Shown here: positions 34,976 to 44,791 of the stretch, piece by piece | How the letters are laid out: each line of letters starts with the position of its first letter | Numbering within the stretch: position 1 is the first letter of the stretch | Origin: Porphyridium purpureum | Lineage: Eukaryota > Rhodophyta > Bangiophyceae > Porphyridiales > Porphyridiaceae | Direction: 5' to 3' | Assembly: GCA_008690995.1 (NCBI GenBank) | Contig: VRMN01000003.1 | Location: 1,426,001-1,490,000, forward strand | Length of the DNA stretch: 64,000 nt | Program-made: the position numbers and the translations under genes | The notes under the pieces: generated by a model | What the model was told of the DNA's origin: nothing | What the model saw: the letters and a program-made list of their open reading frames with translations, nothing else | Database searches by the model: none

Positions 34976-36064
34976 ATGGCGGTGCGCACGTGGGTGTGGC
35001 TGGTGGTGGTAGTGGTGAGGCACGTGTGTTGGTTGCGGATGAGGATGCGCGACCATGTGCTGCTCACGCGGTGGTTGCCGGTCATAGCGGTGTGTAATGT
35101 TGCGTCGGTGGTGGTGCTGGCGCTCGAGACGGCGCCCAATGCGGGCATGCGCATGGACAGCCATCTGCGTGTGCTGGTTCGCGTCATGCTGGCCGTGTGT
35201 GCGCTCCTGCAGCTCGTCTCATTTGTGTGTTACCTGAACAGCGCCAGCGGCGCCAGAAAGACGGCTAGTACTGGAAGTTCTGGTCCTGGCGGTATGACTG
35301 CGCCGCTCGCGCGGTCGTCGTCGCCTCCACACGCTTTCCTCTCGGCAGCGATTGGGCCCCAGCAGACAGCATTCGCCTTGGCACAGGGACTCCAATTGGC
35401 AAGTCTGGCGGTCGTGTGCCTACTGGGTGTCCTTGTGGGCATGCACTCAGACGCATGGTCACATGGGTACGGCTCTGTGGCACGCGTTCCAGCCTCGGCG
35501 CTGCTTGCATCTATGTGCTGCGATAGCGCGTCTGTTGAGGCGTTGGCTGCCATCTTAGTAGACGGGGGCTCAGAGATGGAGCCATTTGCCACCGGTCCTT
35601 TACACGATCACATTGATGACGCGTTTGGCGGATTCGATGTCGGGTTTCGTGAGTACGATCTTCTGATACGGTTTCGAGAGAGCTCGGGACAGGACCAGGA
35701 GGAGATCCGGCGACACGGCGCCACGGTTGACGTGGTTCCTGCGCGTGATGCAGGCACTTCATGTCACGAAGTCTGCGCACGCGAAGGCAAGGTGTGCTCG
35801 GAGGATGGGTTTGAATATATTGATGACTGCAAGACAATCAGTAGCGTGCTTCCGTGCAAGTATTGCACGACGTCGGCCGAGCACAGTGAGCCGATCTATC
35901 CAGCCATGCTTGTGTACCATGCAAACAGTAATGATTCTGTGATACCAGTGTATGTGCACCGAGTATGTTTGCGCGCTCAGTCGCTGGAGGGCATGAATCG
36001 ATGTGACGCCGGTCATCCGGGACTTCGGAGACTTTGTCCTTGCCAGGAGCGACAAAGTACATAA
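34976..36064 (+). CDS. Membrane protein with an MGAT5-like C-terminal Cys-rich module
   Basis: A 362-residue protein with three N-terminal hydrophobic segments (about residues 30-50, 67-88, 140-160) and a C-terminal Cys-rich domain at about residues 265-355. The domain reads SCHEVCAREGKVCSEDGFEY, then a Cys-rich middle, then CDAGHPGLRRLCPCQ. This follows the C-terminal module of mammalian MGAT5 (beta-1,6-GlcNAc transferase V): SCKQVCQESQLIC, then CAGAHPRHQRVCPC. The GT18 catalytic domain is absent, so this is a stand-alone, membrane-anchored version. A role in the secretory pathway, perhaps glycan binding or partner of a transferase, is inferred only. An in-frame ATG at 34925 overlaps the GGTAC element, so the ATG at 34976 is preferred. 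Confidence 0.65.
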   Translation: MAVRTWVWLVVVVVRHVCWLRMRMRDHVLLTRWLPVIAVCNVASVVVLALETAPNAGMRMDSHLRVLVRVMLAVCALLQLVSFVCYLNSASGARKTASTGSSGPGGMTAPLARSSSPPHAFLSAAIGPQQTAFALAQGLQLASLAVVCLLGVLVGMHSDAWSHGYGSVARVPASALLASMCCDSASVEALAAILVDGGSEMEPFATGPLHDHIDDAFGGFDVGFREYDLLIRFRESSGQDQEEIRRHGATVDVVPARDAGTSCHEVCAREGKVCSEDGFEYIDDCKTISSVLPCKYCTTSAEHSEPIYPAMLVYHANSNDSVIPVYVHRVCLRAQSLEGMNRCDAGHPGLRRLCPCQERQST

Positions 36065-36406
36065 ATGACCGAGCAGATATGTGGCCGCAGACTCGAAGGC
36101 GGCAAGGGTAAATGGCATCTTCTCTCTGCGTACCATCTGATCACTGATTATATTATTTGCGAAACTAACTACAAAATCGTTCGGCTCAGTTGTGCCAAAC
36201 AGGTACACGTAGCTGCTCTTCTCACGAATCGCGCTTCGTCAGCTTGTAGCTGGGCGTTGAAACCCTAGTCCGTCATTGAGAAAAGCGCAGCAGCTGCGTA
36301 ACTTCTGCTTCAAGTCCTAAACTTTCCCGCAAGGGATTCGAATGGACAAAGTTCCAACACTGGGCGAGACGGGATCTCAAGTTCTTTCATCCACAGTAGA
36401 ATGTCA
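36065..36406. other. Convergent spacer, MGAT5-module gene / SHPRH-like gene
   Basis: 342 bp between convergent stops. AAACCCTA occurs at 36260-36267, but not in a promoter position. Nothing else recognised. Confidence 0.45.
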
Positions 36407-39400
36407 TCACAACTCAAACATATCATGCACATCGGCGAGAGAAATATCCTCTTTCATCGATGAGTTCACATCCGTCCCGACGTCGACATGACTCAGCTCC
36501 TCTTTCTTGCTTCGGATCGAGAAAATTTTCTCTTCCACCGTGCCATCCACGACAAAGTGATGCACGTAAGTGTGCTGGGTCTGACCCATGCGATCGATGC
36601 GACCGATGGCTTGTGCTTCCATCGAAGGGTTCAAAATGGGTTCCACCAGCACAATATGGGACGCCTCCGTCAAATTAAGCCCATTGGCACCTCTGCGCAG
36701 CGAAAGCAGGAGCACGCGATAGGTTTCATCCTGGCGGAATTTTAGAACCATCGAGCTAAAGTCTTTTGCGCCGGCGCGCTGCGCATCGATGAAGGACACT
36801 TCATTGTGTCGTAATGCCTGCGCAATAATCGTCAACATAGCGTTCCATTGAGAGAACACCAAAATCTTGACGCCCGGTTCTGACTGGACAAGCACGATAA
36901 TGCGACGCACAATTGCCTCAATCTTCGTCCCAAAAGAGCCCCGCACCTGCACAAATTCTTCCCCTTGTACCTCGAATCCTTGGCGACGCTCCACCGCGTC
37001 CCGCACCGCACCTGCCCGCGTAAAGCACACCTCTTCAGCCGCAACATGCGCACGGCACGAGGGGCACTTTATGTATCTGGACTGTACCTGCAGCCTGCCA
37101 AACATGACGGCCGGACAATCGACGCAAAAGGTATGACCACAAGGAAAAACTGACAGCTCTTCCCATGAAATTGGATTCCAGCAAACGGCGCACTGCATCT
37201 CAGAAACGACCGCCGGTTCACAATTCTCGCCCACGCCATGTGGGTGCTCACCCATGCCCTGCCTTGAACCCCCGGCATTTTGCAGGCTGCTGAGGTAAAA
37301 AAGTTGTCCCTTTTTCCTGTCGAGTTCCTCGGCACTGCACGTGTACTCCACATCAAGTACTTTACGCATGGGAATCACTTCATGTGCAAGGATACGGAAC
37401 CGTTTCTCGGCCACAGAAACTTGCTCATTTGGATTTCGCAGACCCACGCGCATTTTAGCCATGGATAGCTCATCTGACACTGAGAGCAGATCCTTCGAGG
37501 CCTGGAAGACTGCATGCGCAAACTTGAACTCCTTTTTCAGCGCCTCCATGTACTTAAAGTAAGCTGGAAATCGCTCTACGCACAGCTTCATCTCTGAGTC
37601 ATCCTTGAACGCTGAGCGACGGCAAAATGACGCGATAATTTGGACGGCATGCTCCAACTCGCCTTGCAATCGGACTCCGCCTTTCCCAACAGAAATGGTG
37701 GCACCACCTCTGTCCTGAAGTTCGCTGTCCGACTCGAGGTTACCTGCCAACGCCTCGACAACAGGCGGTTGCGACATCTCCGTCGTCGCTGCTGCGGTTG
37801 CTGCAGATCGCTTGACATGCTTTCGACGCACCGAGAATAGATACCTTTCGTAGTCTCGAAACGCTGCTTCACTCAGGCAATGTTCGCAAACTTCACCAAG
37901 CGCATCAGGTCGACACTTTCGGCAGTTGCCTGACCGCGCACTTTGTGCGTCTGACGGGTGTTCATCATACCCCGGCAGTGCCTGCAAGCGCGTCGTCATA
38001 GCAAGTCGAGCCTGTGCCAAGTGCTTCTGCTCGTCGTGTAGCACGGCTCTCAAACCATGAATGTTTCGAAATTTTGTAGCTATGGAGCTGTAGCTTCCGT
38101 TCATTTCAAATCTCGAGAGCAGATCGATTTTCACTTTCTCCACGAGCGCTTCGGCCATTTCTGCGTCACGACGCGAAATAATTTCAAGCGCACCAGACCA
38201 GCAAAACAACACCAGCTCGTCCTCCTCGTCTTGCTCTAGACCTCGCCCTTTCAATCCTTTCCGCGAACGAGAGCTCGTTGCGCTTTGCGGCACTCGCACT
38301 GCCATTGTGCTTGACTCAAGCTGGCTCTTTTGTGATTGTAGCTGCAAAAGAGTCGGTTTAACATACGCGACTTCAAGTGCAGCGATTTCATCAACCAGTT
38401 GCGCCTCTCGCAGTGTCCGGCCCATGCTGACCAGAGCCGACATCGTTGGCGACTGTTGGACTGAGCTTGCCTGGTCACGAAGCACTGCATCGCGTTTCAT
38501 GAGCACGTCACGATAATTTGCGAGTATGTGCAAAAGCTGCAATTTGTCCACATCTAGCCACTTCCTGTTCTCCTCGATTTGCCCGAGACTGCGCTGGTAA
38601 ATTGAGACCGCAGCAACTAAGCGCGCGCTCTGCTCGGACTCCAACAAGGTAAGGGCGGCTAGACCATTCGAGTGCGCTAGCATAAGACGCAGCGCCTCCT
38701 CGCAATCAAGAATTGTCTTCTTGATCAAACCTGCTAGCACTTGTTCCATGGTCAGGGCATCCGTGCGACGCAAGTCCAAAGTAAAGAGGGATCGCATTGA
38801 GCGCCCAATGCCGGCACTGCCTGTCCCACCGCCAAGTTGTGGATGACAGCAGGCCTGCCTCAACGAGTGCAAGCGGCTAAAGAACGCACTAGCTTCATGT
38901 GAATCAAGAATCAAACGCCCCATCGCTTCGCGGCTGATATTGTTTCCAACCAACGTGCGCTCGGTCAGTCTTCGAATCAGCTCACGTGCGGTTTCAAAAC
39001 ATGTTTCAAACTGGTACTTGTAAAACGCCATCTCAATCGGGCCAAACACGAGGCGCGAAATGTACACGGTGCGATCTGGAAGATTGAGCTGTTCACGGAC
39101 GTCGCGTTTGTTGAAGCGCCAGAATAGGCGCCTCAGCAATTCGCGCATCCATACCATGGCCGACACATCGCCAGTGTCCGCTGCCTTGAGCATCTCGGGA
39201 AAGAGCTCGGAAACTGGTGCTCGGATGCACTGCAAGATCCCGAATACCTCCTTCGTCAAAAAGCGAGCTGGCGTTCCGGTCATGCACCACATGTGCTGCG
39301 CACTCAGTCGCCGAACCATGATCGACACATTGGATGAAACGCTTTCCGCAAACTGCGCCTCGTCAAGACAAATTCGTTTCCACGTCACCCGCTCAAGCGG

Positions 39401-41680
39401 CGGGCACACGTGCTGATACTTTTTAAAGTAGCGCAAGTTCTTGGTCGCACTCGACGCCGCGGCATTGGAACCATGAATGTCGTCACCAAGAGCTTCGTAT
39501 GTGGTGATTACGATATCCGCATTTGTGACAGTCAGCGGAGAAATATACCCATGCACTCGCAATCCTTCGTAAATGCGCACATTCAAAACTTTGTCGTCAC
39601 ACTTTTGATCTGTCTTTGCATCTCCCACGTCGATCACTCGTGCGGATGCTGCATTTGCGGCTGCATAAAGGCTCGAAACGATTTCACCATCTCTTCGTCT
39701 TTTGTGGTGGTATGTGCGAATCGATCCAATCATATGCTTCTGAAGCTCGGACACCCATTGCGAGAGCAAGGTTCGCGGTACAATCAACAGCGTTGCGTCT
39801 GTGTCGATTCGGACGTCCTTGATCGTGCAGGCTGGACAGAGCCATGCGCTTCGCGACAGCCGGGGTACGTCTTCGTGCCGGTACCCAAGGCATGCACCGT
39901 GATACCAGCAAAAGCACTCGTCACATGAGATCCAGGAACTGAGCTCGACCTGATCGTTTTGAATTGAAGTATATTGCCCACCCGAGTTTGCAGGCTCTTC
40001 TTTGCTTCCACACGCTCTACAAATATCCTCTTCTGCTGTGCTGCTTTCCTTGGCAACGCAGGAGTCATGGCTAACTTGATCCAAACGCACGCTGAACTCT
40101 CCGTGCTCCGGCTTCACCTTCGTTTCCAAATCCGCAGCTACCAACGACAGAAACTCGACCGTTTTACCAAGCCCCATTTCATCGCACAAAACGCCACCCG
40201 TGATTGTTTCAGTGTACATGATTGGTGCTTCCGAGAGAGACCCTGTCCAGGCATTTACGTACAGACAGACGCTGCTGGCCGGTGCGGGTGCGTTCGATGA
40301 GGAACAATCGGAAACCCTAAGAGAGCAAGTAGCCGCGCGCGGTGGTGCACTTTTCGGCAGTTCGAGAGGTTGCCAAAAAGGATGGAGACACTCGTACCGA
40401 TTCCATCTCTGGTCTCGCTCGCGGGCAAGCATCCAGAGAACGCTTTTTTCTTGATAAGGACGCAGCGTGGCACTCAAATTTTCACATATTCGCGCGCGCA
40501 CCTGATCGCGCATTTCCAAACTCTGTACTTGCTCTTGTTCCATAGTTCTCCTGATTATCCCGTAGAATTGTCCCGCAGTGATCACTCCCACATCATTCAG
40601 GTCTGCACCTGCTGAGCCAACTGAAGCAAATGTATCGACCTTCTCTCTTTTCAGCAAGCCGAACATATTCAAGAGTTCGAGCACGCTTCGGGAGCACCTG
40701 ACCGCACTTTTGGAATGCGACATCTCAAGCGTCGGCTGCGAATGCGATAATACGGGCGCAGCTACGTTCGTGATCGCACGCTCGCTCAGGTACAAGTGCA
40801 GAACGATTTGGCAGCTTTCGGGCTGGACGTATGCATCTGTGAGTAGCCACTCATCCTGAATCAAGCACCTCAGCGCACGCTCTTGCTTGGTGCTGAGCGC
40901 GGTTGAAGAGCCGCACACATGACTACTGATCCTGTCGAGTGAGCTGTCTCCATGCTCCATGTGGAAAAAGAGCAGCGAAACGTCGGTTCCGTCCTCTGCT
41001 TCAGTCGAAGACATGCACGCATGACCCTTTGCTTGCACACTCTCTTCGTGTTCCTGCAAAAGAAGCAGCGCCTCTTGAGTATCAGCCACGCTGGGTGCGG
41101 GACTGGTATCCACGTTGGACCAGGGCGAAAAGGGCGCCACGTCAAATTCCACGGCACCGAGATAGCCGCAGGGGCGCAGTGGCCGTGTTGCGTGACGCTG
41201 CATGACCAGTGAATTGGCTCGATACACAAACATGCCATCTCTTTTCACGAGTTTTCTCAGCTTGAGACCCTGCAACGCATCCACGAGCCATCCCGTTCCG
41301 TGGGCTACTGCTAGACCTTGCTGATCAGGTCGCTGATCCTGTGCTTCTCCTTGCTCCTGCCCCAGAGCGAGTCCATTCGGCCTGCTCCTCTTCCTCCCAG
41401 ACACGCGTCCCGTCCGCATGACCCGCTTTTTCGCAACGAGCGATGCATCCGGGGCATCACGGGCCTCCGTAACCTGTTTGGCTGACCGCTGAACTGCCGC
41501 TCTTGCCGGCTGGCTTGTGCGCCCCTTTGCGAGCGCCCCCGCGCCGTCGCTGGCCGATCTTGCAGCGTCAGTCCCTGCATGCTCTGCCCGACGCCCCTCA
41601 TCTTGCGCGTTGCTCCGCGACGGCGAATCATCCATGCTTCGCTCCAACCCAGCACACCCTTTCCCCGCCTCTCCCCTCAT
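36407..41680 (-). CDS. SHPRH-type SNF2 helicase with PHD and RING
   Basis: A 1757-residue SNF2 ATPase of the SHPRH/IRC20 kind. Walker A region is DEMGLGKTVEFLSLVAADL, followed by a PHD finger (CRACGSKE...CDECFCWYHGACLG...CPAC) inserted inside the first ATPase lobe. The DEAQ box (RICLDEAQFAES) comes next. After the first lobe lie long helical regions, then a RING finger (CAVCWNPISWEELSVFPCGH...CPSC), then the second lobe with GANGLNLTEASHIVLVEP and AIGRIDRMGQTQ. The PHD-within-lobe and RING-between-lobes order is the SHPRH signature. Human SHPRH ubiquitinates PCNA for replication-stress tolerance. A linker-histone domain was not recognised. A second ATG at 41635 (MDDSPSRSN) is an equally good start. 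The N-terminus is low-complexity and basic. Confidence 0.9.
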   Translation of the reverse strand: MRGEAGKGCAGLERSMDDSPSRSNAQDEGRRAEHAGTDAARSASDGAGALAKGRTSQPARAAVQRSAKQVTEARDAPDASLVAKKRVMRTGRVSGRKRSRPNGLALGQEQGEAQDQRPDQQGLAVAHGTGWLVDALQGLKLRKLVKRDGMFVYRANSLVMQRHATRPLRPCGYLGAVEFDVAPFSPWSNVDTSPAPSVADTQEALLLLQEHEESVQAKGHACMSSTEAEDGTDVSLLFFHMEHGDSSLDRISSHVCGSSTALSTKQERALRCLIQDEWLLTDAYVQPESCQIVLHLYLSERAITNVAAPVLSHSQPTLEMSHSKSAVRCSRSVLELLNMFGLLKREKVDTFASVGSAGADLNDVGVITAGQFYGIIRRTMEQEQVQSLEMRDQVRARICENLSATLRPYQEKSVLWMLARERDQRWNRYECLHPFWQPLELPKSAPPRAATCSLRVSDCSSSNAPAPASSVCLYVNAWTGSLSEAPIMYTETITGGVLCDEMGLGKTVEFLSLVAADLETKVKPEHGEFSVRLDQVSHDSCVAKESSTAEEDICRACGSKEEPANSGGQYTSIQNDQVELSSWISCDECFCWYHGACLGYRHEDVPRLSRSAWLCPACTIKDVRIDTDATLLIVPRTLLSQWVSELQKHMIGSIRTYHHKRRRDGEIVSSLYAAANAASARVIDVGDAKTDQKCDDKVLNVRIYEGLRVHGYISPLTVTNADIVITTYEALGDDIHGSNAAASSATKNLRYFKKYQHVCPPLERVTWKRICLDEAQFAESVSSNVSIMVRRLSAQHMWCMTGTPARFLTKEVFGILQCIRAPVSELFPEMLKAADTGDVSAMVWMRELLRRLFWRFNKRDVREQLNLPDRTVYISRLVFGPIEMAFYKYQFETCFETARELIRRLTERTLVGNNISREAMGRLILDSHEASAFFSRLHSLRQACCHPQLGGGTGSAGIGRSMRSLFTLDLRRTDALTMEQVLAGLIKKTILDCEEALRLMLAHSNGLAALTLLESEQSARLVAAVSIYQRSLGQIEENRKWLDVDKLQLLHILANYRDVLMKRDAVLRDQASSVQQSPTMSALVSMGRTLREAQLVDEIAALEVAYVKPTLLQLQSQKSQLESSTMAVRVPQSATSSRSRKGLKGRGLEQDEEDELVLFCWSGALEIISRRDAEMAEALVEKVKIDLLSRFEMNGSYSSIATKFRNIHGLRAVLHDEQKHLAQARLAMTTRLQALPGYDEHPSDAQSARSGNCRKCRPDALGEVCEHCLSEAAFRDYERYLFSVRRKHVKRSAATAAATTEMSQPPVVEALAGNLESDSELQDRGGATISVGKGGVRLQGELEHAVQIIASFCRRSAFKDDSEMKLCVERFPAYFKYMEALKKEFKFAHAVFQASKDLLSVSDELSMAKMRVGLRNPNEQVSVAEKRFRILAHEVIPMRKVLDVEYTCSAEELDRKKGQLFYLSSLQNAGGSRQGMGEHPHGVGENCEPAVVSEMQCAVCWNPISWEELSVFPCGHTFCVDCPAVMFGRLQVQSRYIKCPSCRAHVAAEEVCFTRAGAVRDAVERRQGFEVQGEEFVQVRGSFGTKIEAIVRRIIVLVQSEPGVKILVFSQWNAMLTIIAQALRHNEVSFIDAQRAGAKDFSSMVLKFRQDETYRVLLLSLRRGANGLNLTEASHIVLVEPILNPSMEAQAIGRIDRMGQTQHTYVHHFVVDGTVEEKIFSIRSKKEELSHVDVGTDVNSSMKEDISLADVHDMFEL

Positions 41681-42775
41681 GCATGCTCACCAAATCCCCC
41701 CCGCCATTTCCACCCAGCACGTGTTTCCCCTTTGGTAACTGTACTTTCCAGCTGTACGTTCGCGTGGCTGTTGCTTACACCGATGACCCATCAAGCGTTA
41801 ACAGGATCGCACCCAAAGCCATAAACCAAACCCCGAAATCAACAAACCGCCATCCGGAAACACGAATTTGTTGGCTGGGCTAATTCGAAACAAAAAGCAG
41901 CAACACCAACAGCAACAACAATAATAACAGTGATGCCACGAACAAGGAAACTGGAACGTGAGAGAGCGCAGGTTTAGTATGGGACGCGAGGTAGGGTGTG
42001 TTTCTATGGAATAGAAATAAGAATAAGAAGGTGATTTGAGAATGATGTTGGGTAGTGTACTTACTGGAAGGTTGATGGTGGTGGAAGGCGGCTTGTTAGG
42101 TTATGAGAACACAAGCATGACGGAAAGGGGAAAAGGAGACCAGTAGGTTGAGAGAGAGCGAGAGAGAGCGCGTGTGTGTGTGAGTGAGTGTGAGTAAACG
42201 TGTGTGTGGGAGGGAAGGAGAGAGCGTGGGTTAGGTGGCGAAACGTAAGAGCACGGACGCGTGTGGGAGTGGTTGCGGTTTGAGGGAAACGCGACGATTA
42301 GGGGGAAGAAGATTGGACTCGTGATTACGTCTGAAGCAGTGTGGGGTACGTGGGTCAGTTTTAGGAGGGGGGAAGAGCGTGTGGGTGACGGTGGTGTGAG
42401 TGTCGACGGCTCGATCGTGTTCGTCGCGACCTTGCGGAAGCTTTGCGGTGGTAAGCGGGACGTGCGTTTGCGTGTGGCCGGCTCCCAAAAATAGACGCGA
42501 GGACACGCGCTTGCGGGGCGCGCGCGCATACCGGGCAGCAACGCGGAGCTGCCGGCGACAGGTGTACAAGGGGGTTGAGCGGCGCGAGAGACTCGGCCGC
42601 GTCGTGTGAGGGCCCGGAACTCGTGGACGGCCACCGAACGACACCCGACACGGCGGCGACACGGAAGAGACGAGGAGTGACTTGGTGGCGCTCGCAGCCA
42701 GCGGGTACGCAACAGCGCCTGGGACTCGCCGCGCGTGGAGTTCCGGTCTGGAAAGTTGAATGTGGTGAGGTTATC
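41681..42775. other. 1.1 kb divergent spacer, SHPRH-like / unknown disordered protein
   Basis: It contains CT-rich sequence next to the SHPRH-like ATG (purine-rich in its sense), ACTGTACT at 41738-41745, GCTGTACG at 41751-41758, and a CAACA-type stretch at 41900-41930. A GA/GT simple repeat lies at 42148-42200, then a long G-rich leader. No convincing gene; antisense frames here are Pro/Ser/Arg low complexity. Confidence 0.55.
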
Positions 42776-43645
42776 ATGAGCATGGAATCGGGAAGTGAGG
42801 TGTCATTTTCCCAGTCGTCTGGCGTCGAGCCGACGTCGGGAACGGCTCCTGAAAGCTTTAGTACGGTTGTGATGGTTGAGAGTACTGGCACGCCGGGCAG
42901 GTCACCCCTGCAAAATACGGCGGCGGCTCGTTCGCACGTGCGTGTGCAATCTGTGCCAGACGCAATCAACATACATGCCTCTAGGAGGTCCCAGCAGTCG
43001 CGCCCCGGTTTTGACAGTTCCGGGACTGTTTCGCAAAGCTGGAAGGCGAACTCCATTCTGCAGCAACCTATTCAAGTCACGCTCGTCAAGTCCGACTCGA
43101 CCGATGCTGGGCTTCAGATTCGAGTCGTGGGCACGCCCGAGAGAAAAGAAAGTACCGAGCCGCGCGGAACACCGCTCAAGACGGACGAGGCGAGGAAGGC
43201 AGCGCTCCGGAGCTCATTGTTGAAGCGGGATTCGAGCGTCGACTTCAAGGAGGAGTGGGCGGCCTCGGCCAAACTGAGCCAGCAAAAACAGCTCGGCAAG
43301 TGGCGAGATCCAGTGACGGCGTCAAGCCCAGAGATGAAAGAAGCGTGGGTGGACGGGTTTGATTCGCCCAGCGAGAAATCCGCCAGTCCTGTGGGGCAGC
43401 CTCCAGTGTCCTTTGGCGGACGACCGATCCAGGCATCACAAGAGCTCGTGGACCTCATAGATTCAGAGCACGACAGTGAAGAAATGCCCGTGATGCGCGT
43501 TGGCGCCCAGTCAAACCTGGACACGGATGCGCAAGAAAAGAAGATGCGCTCCGGTCACTCGTGGCTGAAAAGCACGGACTTTGTGCACGGGTCAACGCAA
43601 GTGGGTTCCCGTGTACACCGCACGCCCAGTTTTGAGGATGTCTAG
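42776..43645 (+). CDS. Disordered Ser-rich protein, unknown
   Basis: A 289-residue protein with no recognised domain. It is Ser/Thr/Gln-rich throughout, with charged clusters and no hydrophobic segment, so probably a soluble, largely disordered protein. A short possible beta-type stretch (QPIQVTLVKSDSTDAGLQIR) and a helix-prone segment (DEARKAALRSSLLKRDSS) are the most ordered parts. The latter resembles a phosphorylation-rich linear motif. Upstream the frame opens only with TTG, so MSMESGSE at 42776 is the start; 42782 is also possible. It reads as real coding sequence: codon-position bias persists over the whole frame, and the stop is followed by a T-rich spacer. Confidence 0.6.
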   Translation: MSMESGSEVSFSQSSGVEPTSGTAPESFSTVVMVESTGTPGRSPLQNTAAARSHVRVQSVPDAINIHASRRSQQSRPGFDSSGTVSQSWKANSILQQPIQVTLVKSDSTDAGLQIRVVGTPERKESTEPRGTPLKTDEARKAALRSSLLKRDSSVDFKEEWAASAKLSQQKQLGKWRDPVTASSPEMKEAWVDGFDSPSEKSASPVGQPPVSFGGRPIQASQELVDLIDSEHDSEEMPVMRVGAQSNLDTDAQEKKMRSGHSWLKSTDFVHGSTQVGSRVHRTPSFEDV

Positions 43646-44791
43646 ATCGTACCTATTGAGCGGTGCGCAGACTGCGCACTTTGTTCGTTTGTTTGTTTTT
43701 TCTTCCCTGCAGAAGTCTTGAGGACTTTTGCCTTTGTTCCTTGTTTTTGTCTGTAACTCAGTACGGCACGCTGCAGCGTGCGCGAAACAAATGAAGAAAC
43801 GCCCCTTGGTGGGCTCGAAACATTAAAGTGCCACATGGCCAACTTTGAAAACTCCCAGAACCTGGCGCCCGGAACAAAAATTCATCTCGCAGTGCTGTTC
43901 GCGCGACGCAGAGCAGTGCAAAGGAATCAGCGGGAAGAATCTTCGGCCGTACCTGCGGCAAAACCGGCGGCAGCAACACGGCACGCTCACATGCCAAAAC
44001 TTGCACGGATAGCTGCTGGCCATGCGGCTCCAGCGCCGAGCCAGGGACCAGACATACTGGCGTAGACCGCAGCGAACGCACGGTCCACGGCGCTCGACGT
44101 GGCGGTAGGGAGAGTGAGTGTGAGCATTATGTCCGGCGGATCCTGTGCAGCTGCCGCCGAGCGAGAGGTGTATGGATTCGCGGAAGAAACGGCAAGTGCC
44201 GGGGGAGACGCGCGCCTTGTTTGAGTGGCCCGAGTTTCTTGCAAAGCGTCGAAGCAAACGCTGCGGCTGCGGGACAGCGGTACTTCTTTACCTGCTGACT
44301 CATTGCCACTGTAGTGTACGAAGCACAGTGCAGAGTGCGGAGTGCGCCGCGCTTCACTGTTCTTTGTGTCGTCCTAACTTTTTGTCGTCGAGACCATTGT
44401 GGCCCAAAGCCGCGCGGAGCTCAACACACGCGGTACAGTGTGGTCTTCCAGCCACATGGATATCGGGTTCAGTGAAATGAGCCGCTTATAGTGTACAGCT
44501 CGGCGTCTTCTTCAGCCGCGCTATAAACTTCTGCGAAGGCAAGTATCTGGGCATGTTGGTGCGGGGACAAGGCGACAGGGACGCACATGTGGTCGCGTTG
44601 GTGAGACAGAAGGAGCAGACACACGAGTAAGCAAGCATCAGCAGCAGGAGTAGTAGCAGCAAGGTTGTCACCGTGTAGAAGGAGACGCACAGGGACTGGA
44701 TACGCGCTGCGCACACGGCAAGGACTCAGATATCTCGGCGCGCTCGCAACGCGGAGCTTGGAATTGGCGTCTGCGCCAGACTCGAAATATC
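43646..44791. other. 1.1 kb spacer before the citrate synthase gene
   Basis: No recognised gene. A small frame MANFENSQNL... (43835-44065, 76 residues) and others on both strands are unsupported. Exact GGTACAGT at 44432-44439 with AGTGAAA 31 bp further on, and TGTACAGC at 44493-44500. Confidence 0.5.
44432..44439 (+). promoter_or_regulatory. GGTACAGT element upstream of citrate synthase
   Basis: Single exact copy in the context CACGCGGTACAGTGTGG, 353 bp upstream of the ATG. Resembles the context CGCGCGGTACAGTGTCA at 62647. Confidence 0.45.

Noticed and set aside
36260-36267. Telo-box AAACCCTA as a promoter element here
   Set aside because: It lies between two convergent genes, so it is more likely chance or 3' UTR.
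42148-42200. GA/GT simple repeats (also near 25263, 34803, 48806, 59038) as arrays of interest
   Set aside because: Ordinary microsatellites; no repeat-spacer structure, so not CRISPR-like or satellite arrays.
43835-44065. A 76-residue frame MANFENSQNL... upstream of citrate synthase
   Set aside because: Short, Ala/Arg-rich, no similarity and no supporting context.
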